A DNA stretch of 45,151 nucleotides from an uncultured Bacteroidales bacterium (GTDB lineage Bacteria; Bacteroidota; Bacteroidia; Bacteroidales; Paludibacteraceae). This document shows, in pieces, positions 28,670-37,393 of the stretch. The stretch covers positions 1-45,151 of the forward strand of contig CACXCA010000065.1 in NCBI GenBank assembly GCA_902766045.1. Reading direction: 5' to 3'. How positions within the stretch are numbered: the first letter of the stretch is position 1; each line of letters begins with the position of its first letter. A program made the translations under genes and the position numbers. Below the pieces are notes generated by a model, which saw only the letters and a program-made list of their open reading frames with translations, had not been told where the DNA came from and searched no databases.

Positions 28670-29626
28670 ATGTCAACCTGTAAAAATAAAATAACGATGA
28701 AAAAAGAGAATGACCTGGCAAGAAAGGCCAATTTACAAACTGAATCCACCAATACGACTGATATTGAAAACATGATTTTCAATATCCGAGGGCAACAAGT
28801 TATGCTTGACCGTGATTTAGCAAAATTGTATGGTGTCGAAACTAAAGTGTTGAACCAAGCTGTCAAAAGAAATTTAGAGCGTTTTCCCGAACGATTCAGA
28901 TTTCAACTAACAGTAACAGAGACAGATAAACTGGTCACAATTTGTGACCGGTTACAAAATTTGAAACATTCTACTGTATGTCCATTCGTATTTACAGAAC
29001 AAGGAGTTGCTATGCTATCGTCCGTATTACGTAGTCAAACTGCAGCAGAAGTCAGCGTACATATAATGGACGCATTTGTGGCTATGCGACGTTTCATTGC
29101 ATCAAACGCCAATGTGTTTCAAAGGTTAGCCACTGTTGAACAAAATCAACTGGCTATATCAGCCCACCAAATTGAGACGGACAACAAATTAAATGAGGTA
29201 TTCAACCGATTAGACGCAGGAAATCAAGTTCCAGCGCAAGGTATCTTTTTTGATGGTCAAATATTTGATGCGTATTCTTTTGTATGCAATTTGGTTCGTA
29301 TAGCAAAAAATAGCATTATTTTATTCGACAATTATATTGACGACACCGTGCTATTGATGCTAGACAAACGGGAAAAAGAAGTCTCTGCTCTTATTTATAC
29401 AAAAAAGATTACCCCTCAGTTGAGAACCGACCTCAATCGACACAATGCACAATACCAACCAATCATTATAGAGGAATACGCCAATGCTCACGATCGATTT
29501 CTCTGTATCGACAATCAGGTTTACCACATTGGTGCATCTCTCAAAGACTTAGGGAAAAAATGGTTTGCTTTCAGCAAAATGGAGATTGAAACAGACCATT
29601 TAGTTCAAAAAGTTCACCAGACTTAA
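28670..29626 (+). CDS. ORF6N-domain protein with PLD-like C-terminal domain
   Basis: 318 residues from 28670; an internal ATG at 28697 (MKKENDL) has the more usual A-rich upstream context and would give 309. Residues about 32-140 are an ORF6N domain (FNIRGQQVMLDRDLAKLYGV, RFPERFRFQLT, FTEQGVAMLSSVL), a DNA-binding-type domain typical of phage and mobile-element regulators. After a short linker, a C-terminal domain (about 205-318) has IILFDNYIDDTVLLML and HDRFLCIDNQVYHIGASLKD; the HxRx4D pattern at His 274 resembles a phospholipase-D HKD motif with Arg for Lys. A terminator hairpin overlaps its stop, and next to it is a decayed restriction gene, which suggests an accessory insertion site. Confidence 0.85.
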   Translation: MSTCKNKITMKKENDLARKANLQTESTNTTDIENMIFNIRGQQVMLDRDLAKLYGVETKVLNQAVKRNLERFPERFRFQLTVTETDKLVTICDRLQNLKHSTVCPFVFTEQGVAMLSSVLRSQTAAEVSVHIMDAFVAMRRFIASNANVFQRLATVEQNQLAISAHQIETDNKLNEVFNRLDAGNQVPAQGIFFDGQIFDAYSFVCNLVRIAKNSIILFDNYIDDTVLLMLDKREKEVSALIYTKKITPQLRTDLNRHNAQYQPIIIEEYANAHDRFLCIDNQVYHIGASLKDLGKKWFAFSKMEIETDHLVQKVHQT

Positions 29627-29652
29627 TAGAGGCATATTATGTTATGCCTCTA
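29627..29652. terminator. Hairpin directly after the ORF6N gene
   Basis: TAGAGGCATA and TATGCCTCTA form a perfect 10-bp stem with a 6-base loop. It begins right after the ORF6N stop codon and ends at the stop of the restriction remnant on the other strand, so it may serve both directions; neither side has a long T run. Confidence 0.6.
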
Positions 29653-29871
29653 CTAAAATGGATTCCAGTCTTCAGCCTTTTCATACACATATTCAGGTGA
29701 GTTATTGAGATACCACATACCATTGCGCATCTCCACTATACCTCCTACGTATTTGAACTTATCACTTTTTTGATTCAGTTCCGCAATATGTTTTGCCAAA
29801 CACTCTGCCTTATCTTTTGTTTCTTGTGATTTAGCGGTGATGCCTCCTTTGGTGTCATAGAATGTACTATA
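29653..29871 (-). pseudogene. 3' remnant of a type III restriction endonuclease subunit (Res)
   Basis: On the minus strand an open frame of 73 codons without a start codon at its head ends in TAG at 29655-29653. It reads FYDTKGGITAKSQETKDKA, then LAKHIAEL, YVGGIVEMRNGMWYLNN, and EYVYEKAEDWNPF. The DTKGG, GGIV and final Tyr/Trp pattern resembles the extreme C-terminus of DEAD/DEAH-type Res subunits of type III restriction systems. An in-frame TAG stands just upstream (29874-29872), followed by the terminator of the neighbouring lipoprotein, so the rest of the gene is gone. The family assignment is from memory of the pattern. Confidence 0.65.
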
Positions 29872-29887
29872 CTATACAAAAACAAAA

Positions 29888-29909
29888 AAGCCCGACAATC
29901 GCCGGGCTT
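29888..29909 (-). terminator. Intrinsic terminator of the coiled-coil lipoprotein gene
   Basis: On the minus strand AAGCCCGGC-GATT-GTCGGGCTT forms a stem of nine pairs (one G-U), followed directly by TTTTTTG. It lies 21 bases after the stop at 29931. Confidence 0.88.
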
Positions 29910-29930
29910 CTTTTATTAGCGTAACATCAA

Positions 29931-30785
29931 TTACTTAACTTGTACGATCAACTTATGAGTATTTGACCAGAATGCGCTGAAGTTAGTGATCTTCAAAACA
30001 AGATTCTTATCATCAGCAGACTTCTTTTGGATTGTGTAAGAATTGATTGGGTGAGAAGTCAACACGATAGCCTTAGGTGAACCAAGATCAATCTCAGATA
30101 CTTCACGGATATCGATCTTAGTGAAATAGCTAGTGTTGATATTAGCAGAAGTTAACAACTTAGCTCTCAAACCTTTTTCTTTGATAGTTGACTTGTTACC
30201 AATGAAATAGTAAGCTGTATTCAACTCAGCATCTTGTTGTTGCATTGCAGCAAATTGTTGAGCGTTAACTTGATTGATAGAATCTTGAAGACGATTCAAA
30301 TTAGATACTGCGCTATCCAAACTTGCGATTTGAACATCCTTAGCATCCAATTTAGCCTTCATTTCCTTCAAGTTAGCTTCGCTAGCTTTCAAGTCTCTTT
30401 GCAAACCGCTAACCAATCCACGGAAGTAAGCAGCATTACCTTGAGCCTTTGACAATGCAGAATCCAAAGAAGCGATCTTCTCACGATTAGCACGGATAGC
30501 CTCTGTAATTGTTTGGAAATCTTTCTGAAGTTTTGCCTTAGTGTCAGAATTTACACCTTCTGCTCCAGCTGTCTCTTCAATAATACCCAACTCTGCACTC
30601 TTGATTGTGCTGAAGTTAGATTGTACTTCTTGAATCATCTCCAAATAATTATTCATTTCTTCTTCTACCAAATTCTTTTCTTGTTGAATAGAATCTCTTT
30701 GATAGGTCAAACGATCAATCTCCTTTTGATTACAAGAAGACATCACTAGTGCAACACATGCACCACACAATAAAACTTTCTTCAT
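29931..30785 (-). CDS. Coiled-coil lipoprotein of unknown function
   Basis: 284 residues. A lipoprotein signal ends VMSSC (Cys 18). Residues about 20-190 are strongly helical with heptad-like patterns (EIDRLTYQRDSIQQEKN, ASLDSALSKAQ, ASLDSAVSNLNRLQDS), a long coiled coil. The C-terminal part (about 195-284) is a beta-rich domain with AYYFIGNKSTIKEKGL and a final SAFWSNTHKLIVQVK. This plan, an anchored coiled coil with a small globular head, is frequent in Bacteroidota; the function is unknown. It has a strong terminator. Confidence 0.85.
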   Translation of the reverse strand: MKKVLLCGACVALVMSSCNQKEIDRLTYQRDSIQQEKNLVEEEMNNYLEMIQEVQSNFSTIKSAELGIIEETAGAEGVNSDTKAKLQKDFQTITEAIRANREKIASLDSALSKAQGNAAYFRGLVSGLQRDLKASEANLKEMKAKLDAKDVQIASLDSAVSNLNRLQDSINQVNAQQFAAMQQQDAELNTAYYFIGNKSTIKEKGLRAKLLTSANINTSYFTKIDIREVSEIDLGSPKAIVLTSHPINSYTIQKKSADDKNLVLKITNFSAFWSNTHKLIVQVK

Positions 30786-30830
30786 TTCTTTTATGATTTT
30801 AGTAATTAATTAAAGTCGTTTTAAATTTAT

Positions 30831-31559
30831 TTATTCATCCTCCTCCGATTCATCATATTTATTTTTTTTCTTTTTCTCTTTTCCTCCAAGCACCATGACG
30901 ATCTCACCCTTCGGTTCATGTTGCTCAAAATGAGCTTTCACCTCCGACAAGGTCCCTCGAACCGTTTCTTCATGCAACTTGGATATCTCACGGGTGACCG
31001 AAACTTTACGCTCCTCTCCCATCACCTCAATCAAATGGCCAAGCGTTTTTACCAACCGAAAAGGTGACTCATAGATAATCACACTACGCTCCTCCTTTTC
31101 TAACTCTTGCAGACGTGTCTGACGTCCTTTCTTCTGTGGTAAAAATCCTTCGAAACAGAATCGATCATTGGGAAGTCCGGAATCAACCAAGGCAGGCACA
31201 AATGCTGTTGCGCCTGGCAGACATTCAATCTCGACATTCGCCTCCACACAAGCCCTTACCAACAGAAATCCTGGATCTGAAATGGCTGGCGTTCCTGCGT
31301 CTGATATAAGCGCAATCGTCTCTCCGGCTTTCAATCGCTCCACGATGTTCCCTACCGTTTTATGCTCGTTAAACTTATGATGAGACATCAACTTGTTTTC
31401 TATCTCATAATGCTTTAACAAAACACTGGATGTCCGCGTATCTTCTGCCAAAATCAAATCGACCTCTTTCAAGATCCGTATGGCCCGAAACGTCATATCC
31501 TCCAGATTTCCAACCGGTGTAGGTACTAAATACAGTTTTCCAAATGTATTCTCTTTCAT
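30831..31559 (-). CDS. rsmI: 16S rRNA (cytidine(1402)-2'-O)-methyltransferase
   Basis: 242 residues, tetrapyrrole-methylase fold. Conserved motifs: LYLVPTPVGNLEDMT at the N-terminus, AEDTRTSSVLLKHY, ISDAGTPAISDPG (SAM-binding region), CLPGATAFVPALVDSGLP and FEGFLPQKKGR. It methylates the ribose of C1402 in 16S rRNA. The C-terminus is a lysine/glutamate-rich tail. The ATG overlaps the stop of the upstream gene by four bases (ATGA type), so the two are translationally coupled. Confidence 0.97.
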   Translation of the reverse strand: MKENTFGKLYLVPTPVGNLEDMTFRAIRILKEVDLILAEDTRTSSVLLKHYEIENKLMSHHKFNEHKTVGNIVERLKAGETIALISDAGTPAISDPGFLLVRACVEANVEIECLPGATAFVPALVDSGLPNDRFCFEGFLPQKKGRQTRLQELEKEERSVIIYESPFRLVKTLGHLIEVMGEERKVSVTREISKLHEETVRGTLSEVKAHFEQHEPKGEIVMVLGGKEKKKKNKYDESEEDE

Positions 31560-32311
31560 GAAAAACGATTTTGTAATAAATTTAGAAAATCTTCCACCGC
31601 AGGGTTCTCCTCATCCCAATCGAAACGCTCAATATACGCAAACGCTTCTTCCAATGTGGATAAAGCATCCAACTCTGCCATGGTCTTATTCAACAAACTC
31701 ATATCATCTCCAAACAACTCCTTTTTATATCTAAATTTATCACCTAAACATAATTTCAAAGACTTAACGAACCGACTCTCTGCCGATACGTTCTTTGTCG
31801 GAACACGCGTACTAATCGTTTTCTCCGACTTCTTCTCTTTCGTCGGACTCACAACTGATCCTTGTGCTCCTACTATTTCTTTTTTTATCTCTTGATTCGT
31901 ATCTTTCCGAATCGCTTCTTTCGAATCCTTTTCTACTTTGTTCTCTACAATTTTCGTGCCAAAATTCTCTTTTTCACTCTCAACTTTGCATTTTTTTTGT
32001 TCTTTCTCCTCTTTATGGTTCTCTTTCACCTCTAAAGTCTCTGTCAACTGCACGTTATCTTTCATCGGAACAGACTCCTTTGCTACTGACTTCTTCTCCT
32101 CACACTCTTCCCTCTTCTCTTCTACATTTCGTTTTTCCTCATGGCTCTTTCCCTGCAATCGATCCAAAATAATCGACATCGAATCAACTTTCTCTCTCGA
32201 TAAACATAATAACCCATTCGGTATTTCATCCAATTCAGACAATGACGCACATAAAAGAGACATTTCCTTAATCTCCCTTAATAAAAGATGCACTAAGTCT
32301 TTGTTATCCAT
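31556..32311 (-). CDS. Charged protein of unknown function upstream of rsmI
   Basis: 251 residues from ATG at 32311 (MDNKDLVHLL). The frame is open to 32359, but that start lies upstream of the predicted transcription start. The N-terminal 55 residues are a helical segment (LLREIKEMSLLCASLSEL); residues about 60-175 are a very Lys/Glu-rich, low-complexity stretch, probably disordered or helical; the C-terminal 70 residues form a compact domain (SLKLCLGDKFRYKKELFG, LSTLEEAFAYIERFDWD, DFLNLLQNRF). I do not recognise the family. It overlaps rsmI by four bases. Confidence 0.8.
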   Translation of the reverse strand: MDNKDLVHLLLREIKEMSLLCASLSELDEIPNGLLCLSREKVDSMSIILDRLQGKSHEEKRNVEEKREECEEKKSVAKESVPMKDNVQLTETLEVKENHKEEKEQKKCKVESEKENFGTKIVENKVEKDSKEAIRKDTNQEIKKEIVGAQGSVVSPTKEKKSEKTISTRVPTKNVSAESRFVKSLKLCLGDKFRYKKELFGDDMSLLNKTMAELDALSTLEEAFAYIERFDWDEENPAVEDFLNLLQNRFS

Positions 32312-32346
32312 TTTGGCTCTTATTGATAATAAATTTTTTATCTTTG
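32312..32346 (+). promoter_or_regulatory. Promoter of the permease-prmC-recX operon
   Basis: TATCTTTG at 32339-32346 matches the -7 element exactly. TTTG at 32312-32315 is 23 bases upstream, slightly longer than the usual 19-21. The leader to the ATG at 32400 is about 47 bases. Confidence 0.5.
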
Positions 32347-32379
32347 TAAAGATATACAAAATTATTTTTTTACGACAAT
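32347..32379 (-). promoter_or_regulatory. Promoter of the charged protein-rsmI pair
   Basis: On the minus strand ATTG (32379-32376), 21 bases, TATCTTTA (32354-32347). Its -7 box abuts the -7 box of the divergent permease promoter. Confidence 0.5.
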
Positions 32380-32399
32380 TAAAAACAAATTAATTTAAT

Positions 32400-33542
32400 A
32401 TGATTCATCCTTTTTCAAAACCTTTTACCTTAGATAGAACAGTACGACTTTTCCTTTTTTTACTGATATTTATATCCATCGTATTATTATTCAGACACTT
32501 ATCTCCTGTATTATTACCTTTTTTTGTCGCTTGTCTAATTGCTTACTTGCTACATCCATTAGTAGTTTTTACCCAAAGAAAACTTAAAATAAAGAACAGA
32601 ACCATCGTAGTTTTCTTTATTCTGCTCTTTTTTCTTACCCTCATTGGCTCTTTATTTTACTTTTTAACCCCCGCTCTTATCAGCGAAATCATCAAATTGA
32701 AGAACTTCGTGCTACAATTTGCTACCGATGAATCAATCACACCCGACAACACCTGGCAGATTTTTCTGCAGGAATTCCTGATTTCTAACAAAATTCCTGA
32801 ACTTCTCAACGCAGAAAGCATGGACGACCTCATCAACGAGTTGTTCCCTCATATCTACCAGATTCTAAGCAGTTCTTGGAGCCTTGCAGGTGAAATTCTG
32901 ACCGGCTTCGTCTCTCTTCTCTATTTATTCTTCATCCTCAAAGATTACAACTCTATTACACAACATTTCATATCCCTTATTCCCAACCGATATCAAAACT
33001 TTGTCTCCACGCTTCTTCACGACATGGGCAAAGGCATGAACAATTACTATAGAGGTCAGTTCCTGGTGGTCATCATCGTCACCATCCTGTTCTCCACCGG
33101 TTTCTCTATTATCGGAATGCCTATCGGTCTTCTGATGGGAATCATCGTGGGACTGCTCAACCTTGTTCCTTACCTACAAATCATAGGTATTCCTCCTTGT
33201 ATCCTGCTAATGCTGGTACACTCTGCAGAAACAGGCACTTCCCCACTCTATTCTCTGGGTGCCCTGTTCATCGTATTCATCATCGTACAAATCATTCAAG
33301 ACCTCTTCCTTGTGCCTAAAATCATGAGCAAAGCAATGGGCCTCAACGCCGCCATCATACTGCTTTCTTTATCCATATTCAGTATGCTATTTGGTATCAT
33401 CGGACTTATCATTGCCCTGCCTATCACAACACTGCTCATCTCCTATTACAAACGTTATATATTATCGAACGTAAATAATAAATACAATACAATTGATCTT
33501 TCCAACGCAAATCAAACTGACAACCCCCAAGAAACCCGATGA
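32400..33542 (+). CDS. AI-2E family transporter (UPF0118/PerM-like permease)
   Basis: 380 residues with about seven or eight membrane helices: a pair near 15-55, one at 60-90, then a soluble segment (about 95-205), and a C-terminal set from 215 to 350. Typical motifs are LSPVLLPFFVACLIAYLL-type at the start and GIIVGLLNLVPYLQIIGIPP plus IVQIIQDLFLVPKIMSKAMGL at the end. Family members have been linked to autoinducer-2 or ion export; the substrate here is unknown. First gene of a five-gene operon: its stop TGA overlaps the ATG of prmC. Confidence 0.92.
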   Translation: MIHPFSKPFTLDRTVRLFLFLLIFISIVLLFRHLSPVLLPFFVACLIAYLLHPLVVFTQRKLKIKNRTIVVFFILLFFLTLIGSLFYFLTPALISEIIKLKNFVLQFATDESITPDNTWQIFLQEFLISNKIPELLNAESMDDLINELFPHIYQILSSSWSLAGEILTGFVSLLYLFFILKDYNSITQHFISLIPNRYQNFVSTLLHDMGKGMNNYYRGQFLVVIIVTILFSTGFSIIGMPIGLLMGIIVGLLNLVPYLQIIGIPPCILLMLVHSAETGTSPLYSLGALFIVFIIVQIIQDLFLVPKIMSKAMGLNAAIILLSLSIFSMLFGIIGLIIALPITTLLISYYKRYILSNVNNKYNTIDLSNANQTDNPQETR

Positions 33543-34372
33543 CAATCACATTACCCATATTCAAACAGCTGATAGATAATCTTTATGATGAAAGGGAGTC
33601 TAAATCGCTCTACTACGATATTCTCATGAGGATATTGGATTGTGACATGACCACCCTACTGATGAAAGGGGATGATTTGATGACGCCTGAAAAGGAGAGC
33701 TATTTCAAAGAGATCATCGACCGTCTGAAGACAGGAGAACCAATTCAATACATCTGGGGTGATTGCTATTTCCACGGAAATCGGTTCATCGTATCGCCTA
33801 ATGTACTGATTCCTCGTCCCGAGACGGAAGAACTTGTGGATTGGGTGCTAGAGGAAGGTGAATTTCACTCATTACTGGACATCGGCACAGGAAGCGGATG
33901 CATCGCCATCTCCCTTAAAAAAGAAAGGTCTTCTGCCGAGATCTATGCCATGGACATCTCAGAGAAAGCATTATCCATCGCCCAAGAGAATGCCCAACTG
34001 AATGACGCTCCGATACACTTCATTCAGGACTCAATCTTAATACCCAAAGCATCCAATCAGACTTACGACATCATCGTCAGCAATCCTCCATACATCCTAC
34101 AGAAAGAGAAAGTCGCCATGCACAAGAATGTTCTGGAGCATGAGCCTCATTTAGCACTGTTTGTGGAAGATGAGAAACCACTGCTTTTTTATGAGAAAAT
34201 AGCGGAGTATGGTATTCATCATCTAACGGAACAGGGACTATTATTCTTTGAAATCAATGCGTTATTAGGCAAAGAGACCAAAGAGATGCTGGAAGAGTAC
34301 GGCTATCATGATGTGGTCATACGAAAAGACATAAACGGTAAAGAAAGAATGATACGATGCAGAAAGAAATGA
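33539..34372 (+). CDS. prmC: Peptide chain release factor N5-glutamine methyltransferase
   Basis: 277 residues. PrmC methylates the glutamine of the GGQ motif in release factors. Motifs: N-terminal helical substrate-binding domain, IPRPETEELVDWVL, SAM-binding LLDIGTGSGCIAISL (about 112-126) and the catalytic NPPY (182-185). It overlaps the permease gene by four bases and recX by four bases, giving translational coupling along the operon. Confidence 0.97.
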   Translation: MTITLPIFKQLIDNLYDERESKSLYYDILMRILDCDMTTLLMKGDDLMTPEKESYFKEIIDRLKTGEPIQYIWGDCYFHGNRFIVSPNVLIPRPETEELVDWVLEEGEFHSLLDIGTGSGCIAISLKKERSSAEIYAMDISEKALSIAQENAQLNDAPIHFIQDSILIPKASNQTYDIIVSNPPYILQKEKVAMHKNVLEHEPHLALFVEDEKPLLFYEKIAEYGIHHLTEQGLLFFEINALLGKETKEMLEEYGYHDVVIRKDINGKERMIRCRKK

Positions 34373-34887
34373 CCGATAAAAAGACAATCAGCAAAGAAGC
34401 GGCATTGAGCCGACTAGCTGCACTCTGCGCAAGATCTGAGCAGTGCATACAATCATGCATGGAGAAGCTCTCCCGTTGGGGCGTTTCTGCCGACGATTCT
34501 GCCACCATCATTCAACACCTTGTTGCTGAGAAATACATTGACGAAAGGAGATACGCAACTCTCTTCACAAAGGATAAACACAGATTGGCGCATTGGGGGA
34601 AAAATAAAATCGCCAACGCATTGAAACTCAATAAGATTCCTTCTGCTTATATCGACGAAGCCTTGGCGCAGATTCCAGACGAATCCTATGAGACACAACT
34701 GACCGATTTAGTAATGAAGAAACTGAAAAGCTGTAAGGCAAAAAACGCTTACGATTTGAAAGCTAAACTATATCGTTTTGCTATAAGCAGAGGGTTTGAA
34801 AGCAACCTTGCCCTATCCGCTATCGAAGACATTCTTAAAAATAACGCTATTAACTATACAGACCAAGATGAAACATTTAATGATTAA
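34369..34887 (+). CDS. recX: Regulatory protein RecX
   Basis: 172 residues from ATG at 34369, which overlaps the prmC stop (ATGA); an ATG at 34357 in the same frame would add four residues. RecX family motifs: ALSRLAALCARSEQC near the start, the three-helix repeats with WGVSADDSATIIQHLVAEKYIDERRYATLF (split here over two repeats) and LKLNKIPSAYIDEAL. RecX proteins bind and restrain RecA filaments. recA itself is not in the window. Confidence 0.9.
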   Translation: MTDKKTISKEAALSRLAALCARSEQCIQSCMEKLSRWGVSADDSATIIQHLVAEKYIDERRYATLFTKDKHRLAHWGKNKIANALKLNKIPSAYIDEALAQIPDESYETQLTDLVMKKLKSCKAKNAYDLKAKLYRFAISRGFESNLALSAIEDILKNNAINYTDQDETFND

Positions 34888-35764
34888 AGGCTTATATGCC
34901 GACAGCAGTCCCATAAGGAAATTTTTCGTATCCTTTTTCATGATTATCTTTTGTTCGATACTGTTCATGTGCATCGGTCTCCTCATCATGAACCAGATCA
35001 GTGACTATGTCGTAGGCATGAAAGTATATCAGCTTATTTCTGCCACAGGGACATTTTGCATTGCACCGCTCTCCGCCAGTTACCTAATCTGTCACTCATG
35101 TAAAGACTATCTCTCCTTACACAAAACCAAGGCAATCTTCTACCCCATAGCCATATTGATTGTCATTGCAGCCATACCTTTCATCAACTTCACCACTGTA
35201 CTAAATGAACAGATAGAGTTACCCGAGAGCTGGCAATTCATCGAATCATGGATGAAAGAGATGGAAGAAAAAAACGGTGACCTGACCCAACAGTTCTTAG
35301 ACGTAAGCAACTTCGGCGAATATTTGTTCAACTTGCTCGTGTTAGCATTGATTCCAGCCATCGGTGAAGAGCTGTTATTCCGTGGTTTCATTCAAAAGGC
35401 GTTGCAAAAACATACGAAAAACATACACATAGCTATCTGGTGTTCAGCCATTTTATTCAGTGCGATCCACTGCCAGTTCTATGGTTTCTTCCCTCGTATG
35501 TTCATGGGTATTATCTTTGGTTACCTACTCTACTGGAGCGGCAGTATATTTGTACCCATGGCCTGTCATTTCTTTAACAATGCTGTCATCGTGACCGGCA
35601 GCTATTTCATCAATGAGAATGAAGAGAACATTGCCGAGACACTTGGCAAGGAAGACCTTCTGCTTTGTCTTCTCAGTTTTGCTCTCATCATCGGAGGATG
35701 TTATATCATAAAGAGAATAAGCAACACAATAACCATGCAAAAAGAAACAAATAAAGAGATATGA
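34868..35764 (+). CDS. CPBP family intramembrane metalloprotease
   Basis: 298 residues from ATG at 34868 (34880 is also possible); it overlaps the recX end by 20 bases. About eight membrane helices. The protease motifs are visible: IGEELLFRGF (EExxxR), a following FSAIHCQFYGFFPRM (FxxxH) and VPMACHFFNNA (HxxxN). CPBP proteases act inside the membrane, on prenylated or other peptides in eukaryotes and on bacteriocin-related substrates in some bacteria. The substrate here is unknown. The stop overlaps the start of the next gene by four bases. Confidence 0.92.
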   Translation: MKHLMIKGLYADSSPIRKFFVSFFMIIFCSILFMCIGLLIMNQISDYVVGMKVYQLISATGTFCIAPLSASYLICHSCKDYLSLHKTKAIFYPIAILIVIAAIPFINFTTVLNEQIELPESWQFIESWMKEMEEKNGDLTQQFLDVSNFGEYLFNLLVLALIPAIGEELLFRGFIQKALQKHTKNIHIAIWCSAILFSAIHCQFYGFFPRMFMGIIFGYLLYWSGSIFVPMACHFFNNAVIVTGSYFINENEENIAETLGKEDLLLCLLSFALIIGGCYIIKRISNTITMQKETNKEI

Positions 35765-36621
35765 AAAACGGACTAGTATTAGAAGGTGGCGGAATGCGAG
35801 GCATGTTTTCTGCCGGAGTCATCGATGAGATGATGGAACAGAACATCCGTCCAGACGGTATCATCGGAGTATCTGCCGGAGCCACATTCGGTTGCAACTT
35901 CAAATCGAACCAGAAGGGACGTGTCTTACGCTATAACACACGGTTCCGTCACGATCCTCGCTACATGGGACTCTGCTCACTTATCTGTACCGGCAACTGG
36001 GTAAACGTTCAATTCAGCTATCACACCATGCCGTTCCAATTAGATGTATTCGACACAGAAGCGTTCAAAAACGACCCTATGGAGTTTTACGTAGTCTGCA
36101 CAAACATCGACACAGGAGAAGCAGTTTATAAGAAACTAGATGAACTGGATGAAAACAATATTGACTGGATACGCGCCTCAGCCTCTCTCCCGATTGTCTC
36201 CCACCCCGTTGTCATCGACAATCTGCGACTGCTGGATGGAGGTATGTCTGATTCTATTCCACTGAAATATTTTCATTCCATCGGCTATACCCACAACATC
36301 GTTGTTCTCACACAACCCAAAGGATTTCGCAAGGAAGCTCCTTCCATCATGCCCCTCATACGGTTTACACAGAAGAAAAATCCACAAATTGTCGAAATCC
36401 TTGCCTCCCGACACATCATGTACAATCAAGAACTGGACTATATCAGCGAACATGAACAATTAGGCAACACTCTGCTGATCTACCCAGAGGAGGAATTACC
36501 TATCGGCAGAATCGATCAAAACAAAAAAAGAATGAAACGGGTATATGATATGGGAAGAGAAGCGTGTAAGTGCAAACTGGCCGAAATAAAGGAATTATAC
36601 CGTATCGAAAATAAATTATAA
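35761..36621 (+). CDS. Patatin-like phospholipase (YjjU-like)
   Basis: 286 residues. The patatin signature is intact: oxyanion-hole glycines EGGGMRG (8-14), nucleophile Ser 38 in GVSAG, and catalytic Asp 159 in LLDGGMSD. The C-terminal part with ASRHIMYNQELDYI and YPEEELPIGRIDQNKKRM resembles the YjjU branch. It probably hydrolyses acyl esters of lipids; no signal peptide, so cytosolic or membrane-peripheral. Last gene of the operon; REP-like palindromes follow. Confidence 0.94.
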   Translation: MKNGLVLEGGGMRGMFSAGVIDEMMEQNIRPDGIIGVSAGATFGCNFKSNQKGRVLRYNTRFRHDPRYMGLCSLICTGNWVNVQFSYHTMPFQLDVFDTEAFKNDPMEFYVVCTNIDTGEAVYKKLDELDENNIDWIRASASLPIVSHPVVIDNLRLLDGGMSDSIPLKYFHSIGYTHNIVVLTQPKGFRKEAPSIMPLIRFTQKKNPQIVEILASRHIMYNQELDYISEHEQLGNTLLIYPEEELPIGRIDQNKKRMKRVYDMGREACKCKLAEIKELYRIENKL

Positions 36622-36781
36622 GCGTTAAACCTGGGTGTTCGTAGATTCACAACGGACGCGGCACGTCACGTCCGTACAGCGTTGCCAATGTCCATATCAT
36701 ATTTTATAATGGACGGTTGTTTCACCATGGGCGAATATGATTCGCCCCTACATCATTGCAACTCTTAACTCTTAACTTCCC
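36622..36781. repeat. Intergenic cluster of three palindromes (REP-like)
   Basis: The gap between the convergent patatin and folE genes holds: ACGGACGCG (36652-36660) with CACGTCCGT (36667-36675), one mismatch; GTCCAT (36690) with ATGGAC (to 36714); and a perfect hairpin GGGCGAAT/ATTCGCCC with loop ATG (36729-36747). The first is related to the element at 39534. These look like mobile or repeated extragenic palindromes rather than simple terminators. Confidence 0.75.
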
Positions 36782-37393
36782 CTATTTTCCCTTAATCAAA
36801 TTCACGAATTCCTCTCTTGTCTTCTGTGTGTTGAAGATACCCGTGAAATCGGAGGTTGTTGTGATAGAATGCATTTTTTCCACACCACGCATCTGCATAC
36901 ACATGTGTTGAGCCTCAATCACCACCATCACACCCAATGGTTCCAAGGTCTTTTGAATACAATCTTTTATCTGAGTCGTCAATCGTTCTTGAATCTGAAG
37001 GCGACGAGAAAGGATCTCCACCACACGAGCGATTTTGCTCAGTCCGGTAATCTTACCGTTCGGTATATAGGCTACATGAGCTTTCCCAAAGAATGGCAAC
37101 ATATGATGCTCGCAGAGAGAGAAGAAATCGATGTCTTTCACAATCACCATCTGGCGGTAATCCTCTTCAAAGACAGCCGAACGCAATACATCAGCAGGAT
37201 CAATTTTATAGCCATACGTCATGAACTGCATAGCCTTAGCCACACGTTCAGGCGTTTTCAATAGACCTTCACGGTGAACATCCTCACCCAACAAATCTAT
37301 AATAGACGCAATCTGCGGTGCGATCTTCTCTGTTATCTCTTTACTTGGATACTTGGCAATATCCCATGGTTTAATTATCAAATCATTCTCCAT
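36782..37393 (-). CDS. folE: GTP cyclohydrolase I
   Basis: 203 residues from ATG at 37393; a GTG at 37396 in frame would add one residue. The enzyme makes dihydroneopterin triphosphate for folate synthesis. Conserved blocks: [19 protein letters not shown], the zinc/substrate motif [43 protein letters not shown] and [14 protein letters not shown]. The start overlaps the stop of the SPOR gene (TGATG), so they are coupled. Confidence 0.97.
   Translation of the reverse strand: MENDLIIKPWDIAKYPSKEITEKIAPQIASIIDLLGEDVHREGLLKTPERVAKAMQFMTYGYKIDPADVLRSAVFEEDYRQMVIVKDIDFFSLCEHHMLPFFGKAHVAYIPNGKITGLSKIARVVEILSRRLQIQERLTTQIKDCIQKTLEPLGVMVVIEAQHMCMQMRGVEKMHSITTTSDFTGIFNTQKTREEFVNLIKGK

Noticed and set aside
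29771-29854. Short minus-strand ATG frame (MTPKEASPL) in the gap after the ORF6N gene
   Set aside because: A different frame of the same stretch reads like a Res C-terminus; the ATG frame ends after 27 codons and has no recognisable pattern.
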